64,000 nucleotides of DNA from Synechococcus sp. PROS-9-1 (lineage in GTDB: Bacteria > Cyanobacteriota > Cyanobacteriia > PCC-6307 > Cyanobiaceae), in assembly GCF_014279775.1 (NCBI RefSeq), contig NZ_CP047961.1, positions 806,001 to 870,000 on the forward strand. Reading direction: 5' to 3'. The position numbers were made by a program, and so were the translations under genes. Below, one piece after another: positions 27,018 to 36,032 of the stretch. The first letter of the stretch is position 1. Each line of letters starts with the position of its first letter. The notes beneath the pieces are model-generated. The model was not told where the DNA came from. It worked only from the letters and a program-made list of their open reading frames with translations, and did not search any database.

Positions 27018-28544
27018 ATGGTTAGTGACTCCAGAAGCGAAAGGGATCGGCGGGTTGGTGTACTCCTTCATCCCACGGCTCTGCCTGATTCACCTGTGTG
27101 TGGAAGCTTTGGACGGTCAGCCCGCGAATGGTTGAAGACTTTGGCGAGCCATGGAGTAGCGGTTTGGCAGATTTTGCCCCTTGCTCCGCCTGATGGCACA
27201 GGTTCGCCGTACAGCTCACCCTCCAGCTTTGCATTGAATCCTTGGCTCTTGGATGCCGAAGATTTGGCAGAGGAGAGCTTTTTGGCGTCCAGTGATCTTG
27301 GGAGTCTTCCTGGAGCTGAACCCAAGGCGGAAGCCTTGTCTGTGCTGGATTTTCAGCTGGCCGATGCGCGTGCTTCGGCACTGGCCCGCGCCCTTGCAGC
27401 CCATTGGCCTCAGCAATCCTCTGCGCGCAAACAACAATTTGCACGCTGGAGGGTTGACCAAACGCATTGGCTGACAGATCACGTCAATTTCGTGGTGCTG
27501 CGAGATCAACACAACGGTTTGCCTTGGTGGTCTTGGCCCCATCCGCTCGCTGTGCAACAACCTGATGCCTTGGCTCAGTGGCGGCTTCAGCATGGTGAGG
27601 CTTTGCTGGAGCAGGAACTTCTCCAGTGGCATCTCGATCGACAGTGGCAACGCCTGCGCGAGCAAGCACGGGAGTTGAACATCGAGATTCTTGGTGATCT
27701 GCCCTTTTATGTGGCTCGCGATAGCGCCGATGTTTGGAGCCATCGATCCTTGTTTTCGATTGCGGCTGATGGACGCTTACGGCTTCAGAGCGGCGTGCCA
27801 CCCGATTACTTTTCGGAGACCGGTCAGCTCTGGGGGACGCCGGTTTACAGCTGGGCGCGCCATCGGCGCACTGGATTTCGTTGGTGGCGCAATCGCTTGA
27901 AGCGGCAGTGGATGCTTGCCGATCGCTTGCGCTTGGATCATTTCCGCGCTCTCGCTGGTTTTTGGGCGGTCCCTGGCGACGACGACACGGCTCAAAATGG
28001 GGTGTGGCAGCGCTCACCCGGCCATGAGTTATTGCGGCTCCTACGTCGCGATGCGGGAGGGAAGCTTCCCATCGTTGCCGAAGATCTTGGCGTGATCACG
28101 CCAGATGTGGAACGGCTCCGTGATCGCTTTCGTTTACCAGGAATGAAGGTGTTGCAGTTCGCCTTTGATGGCAACCACCGCAATCCCTATTTGCCAAGCA
28201 ATATCAAAGGCCGCCGATGGGTGGTCTACACCGGTACCCATGACAACCCCACAACGATGGGGTGGTGGCAGCGACTGGATGAATCGTCTAGGCGCCAGCT
28301 TGGTGAGGTGCTGGGCTGTCATGTGGAAGCACCCGGATGGCAATTGATGGAGCTCGCGATGGCAACGTCTGCTGAGCTCGTGGTGTCTCCTTTGCAGGAT
28401 TTGCTGCATTTGGATGATCAAGCACGATTCAATACTCCAGGCACCGTTGGCGGCAATTGGTGCTGGAGGATGGGCACTTTTGATGAGGCCTTGCAAGGGG
28501 CCCTCAAGGGTTACGGCGAGAGGGCTGCGGTCTGGGGCAGGTGA
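27018..28544 (+). CDS. malQ: 4-alpha-glucanotransferase (amylomaltase, GH77)
   Basis: Disproportionates maltodextrins during glycogen turnover. The 508-residue GH77 protein has GVLLHPTALPDSPVCG near residue 14, the catalytic aspartate in RLRLDHFRALAGFW near residue 307, the acid/base Glu in VAEDLGVITPDV near residue 355 and the transition-state Asp in TGTHDNPTTMGWW near residue 405. Length is typical. A terminator-like hairpin lies about 45 bases before the ATG. The 3' end overlaps the convergent RodZ-like gene by 34 bases. Confidence 0.95.
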   Translation: MVSDSRSERDRRVGVLLHPTALPDSPVCGSFGRSAREWLKTLASHGVAVWQILPLAPPDGTGSPYSSPSSFALNPWLLDAEDLAEESFLASSDLGSLPGAEPKAEALSVLDFQLADARASALARALAAHWPQQSSARKQQFARWRVDQTHWLTDHVNFVVLRDQHNGLPWWSWPHPLAVQQPDALAQWRLQHGEALLEQELLQWHLDRQWQRLREQARELNIEILGDLPFYVARDSADVWSHRSLFSIAADGRLRLQSGVPPDYFSETGQLWGTPVYSWARHRRTGFRWWRNRLKRQWMLADRLRLDHFRALAGFWAVPGDDDTAQNGVWQRSPGHELLRLLRRDAGGKLPIVAEDLGVITPDVERLRDRFRLPGMKVLQFAFDGNHRNPYLPSNIKGRRWVVYTGTHDNPTTMGWWQRLDESSRRQLGEVLGCHVEAPGWQLMELAMATSAELVVSPLQDLLHLDDQARFNTPGTVGGNWCWRMGTFDEALQGALKGYGERAAVWGR

Positions 28545-29359
28545 TAAATACCAGGTTGATTGGTCCTAGGAGCGAGGACCTGTCCGTTCCAGCTCACGGA
28601 GTCGGCCTCGCCTGGTGGAGGCTTGATGCTGAGGTCAACTGGGGGTAGCAGCTGCAAGGTCACTGTTCCGGTGGCGCCCTGAAGGTTGGTTCGATCTCCT
28701 CCTTCACTGCTCAGGCTGATCTGCCGTGGTTGGTTGAGGTTGATCTCGAGAACGCCAGGTCTTGTGAGTTGATCGAGAGGGAGAGCCCCCTGACCGAGAC
28801 TGGCAGTGATCTCCTCCTCCAGCGGGCGCAAGCCCTTCAAAATTTGATCAGAGTCCAGCGGTGTATTGATCGGGATTGGCTTTGGCGAGAAGGCATTGAT
28901 GTTGATCAGATGACGTTGTTGATGGTTCAGAGCCAGAATCGATCCGATCATCACAGCGCCATACACCACGCTCCCTTGCCACGTGGTGAAGATATCGATG
29001 CTGCCGAGAGTGAAGCGCGAGCCTCGACCATTGGTCGCCAATCGATTCGATCCAGGGCTGTTAGGTAGGGCTGCACTAAGGCTGTTGCTGGGGAGGTCTA
29101 AATAGGTTTCCAAGCGCTGCAACATCGCCACGAGATAGGCGGTTTCTGGTAAGCGGTCTTGCCAGCCGCGTTCGAGGGCCTCTAGCACAGGCGTTGTGAT
29201 TCTTACCTCGTTCGAAAGGTCTCGGATGCTGAGCCCCTTTCGTTCCCTTTGTTCGCGCAAAAGTTCTCCCGCCTCCTCCAGGGAGTTGTTGCTGCTCTCA
29301 ATCGATGGGGGAGCGAGTTGCTTGTTGTTGTGACGTCGCCAAGGGAGGGGAAACTTCAT
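28511..29359 (-). CDS. RodZ-like helix-turn-helix membrane protein (DUF4115)
   Basis: A 282-residue protein with the RodZ plan: an Xre-type helix-turn-helix at about residues 30-95 (LREQRERKGLSIRDLSNEVRI), a linker, one membrane segment near residues 128-145 (GSVVYGAVMIGSILAL), then an extracytoplasmic region ending in a DUF4115-like beta domain. RodZ links MreB to cell-wall synthesis. The C-terminal domain is divergent, so function is inferred from architecture. It is followed upstream by the pseudouridine synthase gene 13 bases away on the same strand. Confidence 0.8.
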   Translation of the reverse strand: MKFPLPWRRHNNKQLAPPSIESSNNSLEEAGELLREQRERKGLSIRDLSNEVRITTPVLEALERGWQDRLPETAYLVAMLQRLETYLDLPSNSLSAALPNSPGSNRLATNGRGSRFTLGSIDIFTTWQGSVVYGAVMIGSILALNHQQRHLININAFSPKPIPINTPLDSDQILKGLRPLEEEITASLGQGALPLDQLTRPGVLEINLNQPRQISLSSEGGDRTNLQGATGTVTLQLLPPVDLSIKPPPGEADSVSWNGQVLAPRTNQPGIYHLPQTAALSP

Positions 29360-29372
29360 CTCGGCGATGCCG

Positions 29373-30125
29373 TTATGAGGGGCACTCGTTCCGTTCTAAA
29401 CGGATGGAGGTCCATTCTGAACGTGTTAACTCACGCCAGTGGCCCTCGGGCAAAGAACCAAGATCAATAGACGCGATTGCTGTTCGTTGAAGATCCAGCA
29501 CCGGGTGACCAAGGGCATCCGCCACCCTGCGGATTTGGCGATTCCTGCCCTCCCTAAGGATCACTTTTAAAAGGGTTTGGTTTGCTCCTTGTTTCAGCAG
29601 AGAGACCTCTGCCGGCTGTGTGGGGATGCGATCCAGTTCCACACCGTTGCACCAGCGGTTCAGCGTTGTGGTGGTGGGTTTCCCTCTGACCTGAACCTTG
29701 TAGGTCTTGCGGTGCGAGTAGCGGGGGTGGGTGAGCTGCAAGGTGATTTCACCTTGATTGGTTAGGAGGAGAGCTCCGCGGCTGTCTCCATCCAGCCGAC
29801 CAACGGGGTGGAGACCTCGCCTGAGCGACTTTGGAATGAGATCGAGAACCGTTTGGCGTCCTTGAGGATCACTGCAACTGCTGATCACACCTGGGGGTTT
29901 GTTGAGCAGGATCAGCCTTGGGCTCGATGGCTGATCTAGGGGACGGCCATCCACTTCGATGCGGTCTATGTTCGGATCGGCTTGGTCGCCAAGTCCAGCG
30001 GTGATCTGATTCACCTTGACCCTGCCTTCGCGCAAAAGCTCCTCAGCGTGTCGTCGTGAACAGATTCCTGCAGCTGCGATTAGTTTTTGCAACCGTTGGC
30101 GGGTCACCGGTTCACTCCTTGGCAT
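29373..30125 (-). CDS. Pseudouridine synthase, RsuA/RluB family
   Basis: A 250-residue enzyme that isomerises uridine in rRNA. An N-terminal S4 RNA-binding domain (RLQKLIAAAGICSRRHAEELLREGRVKVNQ) leads into the catalytic domain with LNKPPGVIS near residue 76, the catalytic Asp in HPVGRLDGDSRGALLLTN near residue 115 and the C-terminal EGRNRQIRRVADALGHPVL. Length fits RluB/RluE-type proteins acting on 23S rRNA rather than RsuA, but the precise target cannot be fixed from sequence. ATG 30125. It is cotranscribed with the RodZ-like gene. Confidence 0.92.
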   Translation of the reverse strand: MPRSEPVTRQRLQKLIAAAGICSRRHAEELLREGRVKVNQITAGLGDQADPNIDRIEVDGRPLDQPSSPRLILLNKPPGVISSCSDPQGRQTVLDLIPKSLRRGLHPVGRLDGDSRGALLLTNQGEITLQLTHPRYSHRKTYKVQVRGKPTTTTLNRWCNGVELDRIPTQPAEVSLLKQGANQTLLKVILREGRNRQIRRVADALGHPVLDLQRTAIASIDLGSLPEGHWRELTRSEWTSIRLERNECPS

Positions 30126-30212
30126 CGATCAGGGATCAGGGTTGTACCAGACAAGAGCCAAGGCCTTCGCTGCCGTTTTGATGCAGTCATGGCTCATTCT
30201 GTCAAGCGGTAA

Positions 30213-30222
30213 GGGGGGGGGG
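30213..30222 (+). repeat. Run of ten G upstream of the sigma factor gene
   Basis: An uninterrupted G10 tract lies 64 bases before the sigma factor ATG, in the intergenic space. Such runs are prone to slippage and could change promoter spacing. It could also be a sequencing-length artefact. Confidence 0.7.
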
Positions 30223-30286
30223 CGCCAATATGAAGAAAATCCTAAAAAGTGGTAGATTAGGAAACGAAAGTGTTTCGTAATTGTCG

Positions 30287-31252
30287 ATGGCGCCCTTGGC
30301 TGTGCTCCCCGATGCGGACCTCGTTCGTTCGTACTTGCGAGACATCGGCCGCGTGCCGTTGTTGAGCCATCAACAGGAGATCACGCTGGGCCGTCAGGTT
30401 CAAGAGCTGATGGATCTCGAGGCGCTAGAAGCTGAGATCAAGGACCAACGCGGCGGGGAAGAAGTCGCAAGAGAAGAGGTCGCTAAAGCGGCTGGTGTGA
30501 GTGCCGCGCAACTAAAGCGCAAGCTGCAGGCAGGCCGCCGCGCCAAGGAGCGGATGGTGGCTGCCAACTTGAGGTTGGTGGTGAGCGTCGCCAAGAAATA
30601 CACCAAGCGGAATATGGAGCTGCTGGACTTGATCCAGGAGGGAACGATTGGTTTGGTGCGTGGTGTGGAGAAATTTGATCCCACCCGGGGCTACAAGTTC
30701 AGCACCTATGCGTATTGGTGGATTCGTCAGGGCATCACGCGTGCGATTGCGGAGAAGAGCCGCACGATTCGCTTGCCGATTCACATCACCGAGATGTTGA
30801 ACAAGCTCAAGAAAGGCCAACGGGAATTAAGCCAAGAACTGGGCCGCACCCCATCGGTATCGGAATTGGCCTCGTTTGTGGAACTTCCAGAAGAGGAGGT
30901 AAAGGATCTGATGTGCCGGGCGCGCCAGCCTGTGAGTTTGGAGATGAAGGTGGGCGACGGTGATGACACCGAACTACTGGAATTGTTGGCCGGCGATGGT
31001 GAGCTGCCGTCAGAACAGGTGGAAGGCGAATGCTTGAAAGGAGATCTGCGCGATCTGCTGAGCCAGCTGCCTGAATTGCAGGGAAGAGTGTTGCGAATGC
31101 GCTATGGGATGGATGGTGAAGAGCCGATGAGCCTCACTGGTATTGCCAAATTGATGAAGATGAGTCGTGATCGGACGCGAAGACTTGAACGCGAAGGCTT
31201 AGATCTGTTGCGCCGAGGTGATGCACAACTCCAGGCTTATGTTCTTGTTTAG
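30287..31252 (+). CDS. Group 2 RNA polymerase sigma factor (RpoD-like)
   Basis: A 321-residue sigma-70 family protein lacking the long region 1.1 of the primary factor. Region 1.2 is VRSYLRDIGRVPLLSHQQEI; region 2 holds NLRLVVSVAKKYTKRNMELLDLIQEGTIGLVRGVEKFDP and the -10-melting FSTYAYWWIRQGITRAI; region 4 has the helix-turn-helix around SLTGIAKLMKMSRDRTRRLE. This fits the alternative SigB/C/D-type factors of cyanobacteria that respond to stress, light or nutrients. ATG 30287 is preferred over a TTG two codons upstream. Which paralogue it is cannot be decided here. Confidence 0.93.
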   Translation: MAPLAVLPDADLVRSYLRDIGRVPLLSHQQEITLGRQVQELMDLEALEAEIKDQRGGEEVAREEVAKAAGVSAAQLKRKLQAGRRAKERMVAANLRLVVSVAKKYTKRNMELLDLIQEGTIGLVRGVEKFDPTRGYKFSTYAYWWIRQGITRAIAEKSRTIRLPIHITEMLNKLKKGQRELSQELGRTPSVSELASFVELPEEEVKDLMCRARQPVSLEMKVGDGDDTELLELLAGDGELPSEQVEGECLKGDLRDLLSQLPELQGRVLRMRYGMDGEEPMSLTGIAKLMKMSRDRTRRLEREGLDLLRRGDAQLQAYVLV

Positions 31253-31260
31253 AACTTGAT

Positions 31261-31740
31261 TTAGAAGAATTCGTCGAAGTTATCGAAGTCAACAGCTTTG
31301 AAATTCCCTGACTCCACTTGAGTCATTAACCGTTCCAGTTGCACCCATAAAGCCCCACCTGTGAGAAGCGAAAGCAGCATGGAAACTAAGTATCCAGCTC
31401 CAGAAGCGAATCCGAAGACCTGAAGCGACCCTCCGATGAACAAGGTGATGCCGAGGAGAGTGCCGGCATAACTCATCGTGACTTCTGCCGTACCAAGGGG
31501 CAAAAGAGCGAGGCGATCTTGCTTCCAACCGTCTAAGCGAATCTGGATCAGCTTCGCAAACGTGAGCCCGCACAACACACCGATCGCTAGCCCCAGGCCC
31601 GCTACCAGATAGGGCGGCTGGCTAATGGGCGCGTATTCCAGAAAAATTTCACTTGGATCGAGATCACCAAAGAAATCACTGAGTGCATCGAGGTCGGCTT
31701 GCTCTAACTCGATGGGCATGAGGTCTGGGGCTAATCCCAT
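31261..31740 (-). CDS. Hypothetical membrane protein
   Basis: A 159-residue protein with an acidic N-terminus (about residues 10-35) and three hydrophobic segments near residues 45-65, 85-105 and 112-130, followed by an acidic tail ending VDFDNFDEFF. No family is recognised. It sits downstream of the AarF/UbiB kinase gene on the same strand, 43 bases away, and converges with the sigma factor gene. A quinone- or membrane-related accessory role is possible only by context. Confidence 0.75.
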   Translation of the reverse strand: MGLAPDLMPIELEQADLDALSDFFGDLDPSEIFLEYAPISQPPYLVAGLGLAIGVLCGLTFAKLIQIRLDGWKQDRLALLPLGTAEVTMSYAGTLLGITLFIGGSLQVFGFASGAGYLVSMLLSLLTGGALWVQLERLMTQVESGNFKAVDFDNFDEFF

Positions 31741-31783
31741 AACAGTGAGGGTGTGAGTGTGAGGTGAAAGCGTTGGAGGGACC

Positions 31784-33493
31784 CTAAGCGGCAGCTAGTG
31801 GGTTCAGTTGTTGCAGCATGCGCCCTGCAATCCGGCGAGGATTAAAGGTTCTTCCGAGCAAGGAAGTGAGCGACCTGAGGTCTTCTGTGCTGAGGCGATC
31901 GTCACGCACAAGCGTGAGCAGCATGCGTCTGCGTAGGTCGGCGCCATCCTTACTCAGCAATAAGCGCAATCCTGCTCCCGCAACTGGGATCAGCTCAGCG
32001 CCAGGTGTGGGCGCATCGCTACCCACGACTTGAAGGAGGCTTTCCAGTCGTTCGAGGCGAAGGTGACCCTCGGAATCAAACAAGACCTCCAGAAGCTTTT
32101 CGCGCATCTCTTTGGTGTCTCCAGCCAGGAGTCGTTTGGCCACGTAGGGGTAGGCCACAGCAATGATTTTGAACTCTGGATCAAGACGAAGGGCCAAACC
32201 TTCCTGGCTCACAACGGCGCGGATGATCAGGGCGAAGCGAGCTGGCACTCGGAAGGGATACTCGTACATCAATTCTGAAAAGCGATCGGTAATCGCTTTG
32301 AAATTGAAGGTGCCAACAGAGTCACCCAGGCTTCCTCCCAACACTTCCCTCAGAGGAGGAATGATCGACTCCAGGTCCGCATTGGGTGCCAAAAATCCCA
32401 ACTCTTGAAAATCGTTAGCCAGCGCTGAAAAGTCCTTATTGATCAGGTGAACGACCGCACCAGTGAGCGTTAAACGGTCAGAGTCACTGATCGAGTCCAT
32501 CATTCCGAAGTCCACATAGGCCACATGACCGAGGTCTCCCGTTTGACCGCTCAGGGCAAATAAATTTCCTGGATGAGGATCTGCATGGAAGTATCCATAT
32601 TCGAGAAGTTGTTGGAGGCCGCTAATCACACCCGTGCGGATGAGGGCTGGGGGGTTGAGACGTTGAGATTTCAACTCCTGCCGGTCTCGCATCTTGGTGC
32701 CATGAATCCAGGAGGTGGTGAGCACGCGCCTGGCGGACAACAGTCGTTCAACCTTTGGAATCGTGACGGCTGGATTATCAGCAAACAGGGCTGAAAAACG
32801 TTCGGCATTGTCGGCTTCGCAGTAGTAATCAATTTCTTCAAACAGGCTGCGACCAAACTCATCGATGATTTCTCCCAATCCGAAGCCCAAGTTGAGAGGG
32901 AGGAACGGTGCTCCCAACACTCCCAAGGTGCGAATCAGCACCATGTCGCGGCGCAAAATAAAGGCGAGATTGGGCCTTTGCACCTTCACAGCTACCCAGT
33001 GCTGACCATGCAAACGCGCCTTATAGACCTGACCCAGGCTGGCTGCTGCAACAGGGACGCCTGGAAACTCGTCGAAAAGTTGCTCCACCGGAGCGCCTAG
33101 CTCTGCTTCCACGGTTTGGAGAGCGATCGCGTGGTCGAAGGAGGGGAGATCGTCCTGAAGCTTGGTGAGTTCATCGAGCCAATCGCGTCGAATCAGATCA
33201 GGCCGAGTGGATAAGGCTTGCCCCACTTTGATGAAACAGGGCCCCAAATTGGTAAGGGTGCGGAGCAGGGTTCTGGCCAGTTTGCGCTGGACCTCGGAAT
33301 CTTTGCTTCTGCCTCGCAGGAGCAAGCTGATCAATAAACCAGTGAGCGCCCAGATGATTTGAACCACCCGCGGCAAATAAATCCAGGGTCTCAGTAAGAG
33401 CCATCGCGCATCTTTTCCAGGTGCATAGCGCATGCGTGCTTCAGAAGCTTCTTTCGATTGGCTGTTGTTGGCCAAACTGGTTCGCACTGCCAT
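31784..33493 (-). CDS. AarF/UbiB (ABC1) family atypical kinase
   Basis: A 569-residue protein of the ABC1/ADCK/UbiB family, atypical kinases tied to quinone biosynthesis and membrane lipid homeostasis. Family marks are the KxGQ motif in CFIKVGQALSTRPDLI near residue 90, the Ala-rich loop VPVAAASLGQVYKARL near residue 150, the catalytic LLEYGYFHADPHPGNLF near residue 295 and the metal-binding YVDFGMMDSI near residue 325. ATG 33493 (MAVRTS) is preferred over a TTG two codons upstream. Cyanobacteria carry several paralogues of this family; the specific role is unresolved. Confidence 0.92.
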   Translation of the reverse strand: MAVRTSLANNSQSKEASEARMRYAPGKDARWLLLRPWIYLPRVVQIIWALTGLLISLLLRGRSKDSEVQRKLARTLLRTLTNLGPCFIKVGQALSTRPDLIRRDWLDELTKLQDDLPSFDHAIALQTVEAELGAPVEQLFDEFPGVPVAAASLGQVYKARLHGQHWVAVKVQRPNLAFILRRDMVLIRTLGVLGAPFLPLNLGFGLGEIIDEFGRSLFEEIDYYCEADNAERFSALFADNPAVTIPKVERLLSARRVLTTSWIHGTKMRDRQELKSQRLNPPALIRTGVISGLQQLLEYGYFHADPHPGNLFALSGQTGDLGHVAYVDFGMMDSISDSDRLTLTGAVVHLINKDFSALANDFQELGFLAPNADLESIIPPLREVLGGSLGDSVGTFNFKAITDRFSELMYEYPFRVPARFALIIRAVVSQEGLALRLDPEFKIIAVAYPYVAKRLLAGDTKEMREKLLEVLFDSEGHLRLERLESLLQVVGSDAPTPGAELIPVAGAGLRLLLSKDGADLRRRMLLTLVRDDRLSTEDLRSLTSLLGRTFNPRRIAGRMLQQLNPLAAA

Positions 33494-33564
33494 ATCCAAC
33501 GCGTCTCGAATCTTCAGATCGTGAATCTTAGGCAGATCGTTCCTTCAAATCGTTTCATTGGTCA

Positions 33565-33594
33565 TTGCATTGCCATCGTTTGCATTGCCATCGT
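33565..33594 (+). repeat. 15-base perfect tandem duplication
   Basis: TTGCATTGCCATCGT occurs twice head to tail (33565-33579 and 33580-33594) in the short spacer between the UbiB-type gene and the decarboxylase. The duplication is exact, which suggests recent origin or selection as a binding site. Confidence 0.8.
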
Positions 33595-33602
33595 TGTTCT
33601 GA

Positions 33603-33686
33603 ATGATGATCACTCCTCGCGATCAAGTCTTTAAGGCGATCGATTTGGCTGGACTGAAGAAGCGCAGGTCCTTATGCACTCCTTAA
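33603..33686 (+). CDS. Possible 27-codon upstream frame overlapping the decarboxylase start
   Basis: ATG 33603 opens MMITPRDQVFKAIDLAGL... and ends at TAA 33684-33686, 13 bases into the decarboxylase gene in another frame. The composition looks protein-like. It could be a leader peptide that couples translation, or the residue of a longer N-terminus. No binding site precedes it. Coding status is uncertain. Confidence 0.3.
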   Translation: MMITPRDQVFKAIDLAGLKKRRSLCTP

Positions 33687-35098
33687 TTCCCTTGCTCCGG
33701 CCTGATTGGCGGTTGCCTCTTCACTTGCCGGCGCATGGTCGGGGCAGAGCCTTGCCTCCCGCTCTAAAGCACTTGCTGCGGCAGCCACCCGGTAGTTGGG
33801 ATCTCCCAGAACTTCCAGAGATTGGTGGTCCCCTTGAGGGGGAAGGTGCTGTTGCTGATGCGCAAGCACGACTGGCTTCTCTTTTGGGTGTTGATGGTTG
33901 TTGGTTCGGTGTGAACGGGGCAACCGGTTTGCTCCAAGCAGCACTATCGGCTCTGGCTGGACCTGGGCAGGCGGTGTTGTTGCCGCGCAATGCCCATCGC
34001 AGCTTGATTGCTGCCTGTGTGTTGGGAGGGATCCGCCCTGTGTTTTTACCCGTTCCTTTCCTGTCTGATCGTGGACATCCCGGTGCGATGTCTGCGCAGT
34101 GCTTGGAGAGAGCGCTCAAGGCCCTGCCTTCCATCCCCGAGGTAATTGTGGGCGCCGTGTTGGTGCATCCCACTTATCACGGTTATGGCTCCGATCCCAC
34201 GCCCTTAATCGCAGCCCTGCATCGGCGCGGCTTGCCCGTGCTTGTGGATGAAGCGCATGGCACCCACTTTGCTTTCTCCGCTGGTGAGGCCTTACCTCGC
34301 TCCTCCTTGCATGCGGGCGCTGACCTCGTGGTGCATTCGTTGCATAAATCAGCGCCTGGTCTCGGGCAGACAGCCGTGCTTTGGCTTCAAGGCATGCGTG
34401 TGAGTGCTGAAGCCGTGAAAGCGTCGTTGCTCAGATTTCAGACCAGCAGCCCTAGTGCTCTGTTGTTGGCCTCTTGTGAGGCAACGTTGAATTGGATGCT
34501 GAGCCCGGCGTGGGAGCGCCTGCTGCAGCGAAGACTGAAGGAGGCGCATCAGCTTGCAGATCGCCTTCGTGCTGCAGGACTGCCGTTGAGCCGAAGTGAT
34601 GACCCCTTGCGTTTGATTTTGGTAACTGCTGAAAAGGGAATCAGCGGTCTGGATGCCGATGCCTGGTTCATGCAACGGGGATTGATCGCTGAACTCCCGG
34701 AACCCTTTTGTTTGACCTTTTGCTTGGGCTTGGCATCCCAGCGTGGCTTGGCTGCACGGATGCAACGGCTTTGGCGAAGACTCCAGATGTCTCAACCGAG
34801 TTCTGGGCCTTTGGAAACGCTTCTCTTGCCGCCTTTGGAGACCAGCTCAACTCCTGAACTGCTTCCAGCGCTTGCCGTTAGGGCTCCAGCCTGTGAGCTG
34901 TCTCTTCAGGACAGTGGTGGCCGAATTGCCGCCGAAATGATTTGTCCTTATCCCCCAGGGATTCCCTTGCTCATCCCTGGAGAAAGAATTGGATTGGATC
35001 GTTTGGAGTGGTTGTTGGATCAGCACCGGAGATGGCCGGAACTCGTGCCCGGTAAGGTGAAAGTTCTGGCTGAAGGGCCGCAGGTGCAACTGGGGTGA
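33674..35098 (+). CDS. Orn/Lys/Arg decarboxylase-type PLP enzyme
   Basis: A 474-residue fold-type I pyridoxal-phosphate enzyme of the ornithine/lysine/arginine decarboxylase family. HLPAHGRG near residue 18 is the N-terminal family mark, VDEAHGTHF near residue 195 holds the PLP-binding Asp, and HSLHKSAPGLGQTAVL near residue 222 contains the Schiff-base Lys. The protein is shorter than the large inducible decarboxylases and lacks their N-terminal wing domain, as is normal for cyanobacterial forms. The amino-acid substrate (arginine or lysine) is not determined. The stop overlaps the cdsA GTG start. Confidence 0.92.
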   Translation: MHSLIPLLRPDWRLPLHLPAHGRGRALPPALKHLLRQPPGSWDLPELPEIGGPLEGEGAVADAQARLASLLGVDGCWFGVNGATGLLQAALSALAGPGQAVLLPRNAHRSLIAACVLGGIRPVFLPVPFLSDRGHPGAMSAQCLERALKALPSIPEVIVGAVLVHPTYHGYGSDPTPLIAALHRRGLPVLVDEAHGTHFAFSAGEALPRSSLHAGADLVVHSLHKSAPGLGQTAVLWLQGMRVSAEAVKASLLRFQTSSPSALLLASCEATLNWMLSPAWERLLQRRLKEAHQLADRLRAAGLPLSRSDDPLRLILVTAEKGISGLDADAWFMQRGLIAELPEPFCLTFCLGLASQRGLAARMQRLWRRLQMSQPSSGPLETLLLPPLETSSTPELLPALAVRAPACELSLQDSGGRIAAEMICPYPPGIPLLIPGERIGLDRLEWLLDQHRRWPELVPGKVKVLAEGPQVQLG

Positions 35099-36015
35099 TT
35101 TCAGACGTAGCAAGCAGCAGCCAAGGCAAAACCAGTAAGGGTTTTGATCGCAAGCGCTTGCTCAGTGGCTTGCTGGCCGGTGCTTTTGGGTTACTGGTCG
35201 TGGGCCTTGGCGGCTGGTGGTTCACGCTCGCGTTGGGGGTGATTGTGCATTTGGGTTTGTTGGAATTTTTCCGAATGGCCCAGTTCAAAGGCATGAGACC
35301 TGCCACGAAAACAACGCTTGTGGCGTGCCAGCTCTTGCTGTTCAGCACCCAGTGGGCCAATTCAGGAGGTCTGCCTGCTCTTTTGCCTGATGCCGTGCTG
35401 CCTTTATCGGGTGCAGCAATTTGTGGTTGGTTGCTCTTGCAGCCCAAAACCGGATCTATTGCTGATATTGCAGCATCAATTTTTGGCTTGTTTTATCTCG
35501 GCTTCCTCCCAAGCCATTGGTTAAGGCTTCGCAATCTCACAGATTTTGATGTTGCTCCAATTTTGCAACGTTTAAGTATTGATAATTCCTGGCTTTCATC
35601 GGGCTTATTAATCACTCTTGCTGCCTGTTTAATGGTTGTTGCTAGTGATATTGGCTCTTACATGATTGGTCGTCAGATCGGACGTCATCCCTTGTCCCCA
35701 ATCTCTCCGTCGAAGACAATTGAAGGGGCGATCGGAGGTGCACTCTGCTCTGTGATTGTAGGAGCTTTGATGGCAAGCCTTATGGGATGGACCTTGGCTT
35801 GGCTAAGTGGGGGTTTGCTTGGAGCGCTGGTGGCGTTTTTTGCTCTTGTGGGTGACCTAACTGAATCGATGATGAAACGCGATGCAGGTATTAAAGACTC
35901 TGGCGATGCCCTCCCCGGTCATGGAGGGATTCTTGATCGGATCGACAGCTATTTGTTTACCCCTGCGGTGGTGTATTACGCCTTGATTTTGATGATTCCT
36001 TTGATCGCAAACTAG
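35095..36015 (+). CDS. cdsA: Phosphatidate cytidylyltransferase
   Basis: Makes CDP-diacylglycerol from phosphatidic acid and CTP at the membrane, the precursor of phosphatidylglycerol. The 306-residue protein has about eight hydrophobic segments, the ASDIGSYMIGRQIGRHPLSPISPSKT-type region near residue 185 and the family signature KRDAGIKDSGDALPGHGGILDRID near residue 262. The GTG start at 35095 overlaps the decarboxylase stop by four bases (GTGA), so the two are translationally coupled. Confidence 0.95.
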   Translation: MISDVASSSQGKTSKGFDRKRLLSGLLAGAFGLLVVGLGGWWFTLALGVIVHLGLLEFFRMAQFKGMRPATKTTLVACQLLLFSTQWANSGGLPALLPDAVLPLSGAAICGWLLLQPKTGSIADIAASIFGLFYLGFLPSHWLRLRNLTDFDVAPILQRLSIDNSWLSSGLLITLAACLMVVASDIGSYMIGRQIGRHPLSPISPSKTIEGAIGGALCSVIVGALMASLMGWTLAWLSGGLLGALVAFFALVGDLTESMMKRDAGIKDSGDALPGHGGILDRIDSYLFTPAVVYYALILMIPLIAN

Positions 36016-36032
36016 CGCTTAGAAACTGAAGG

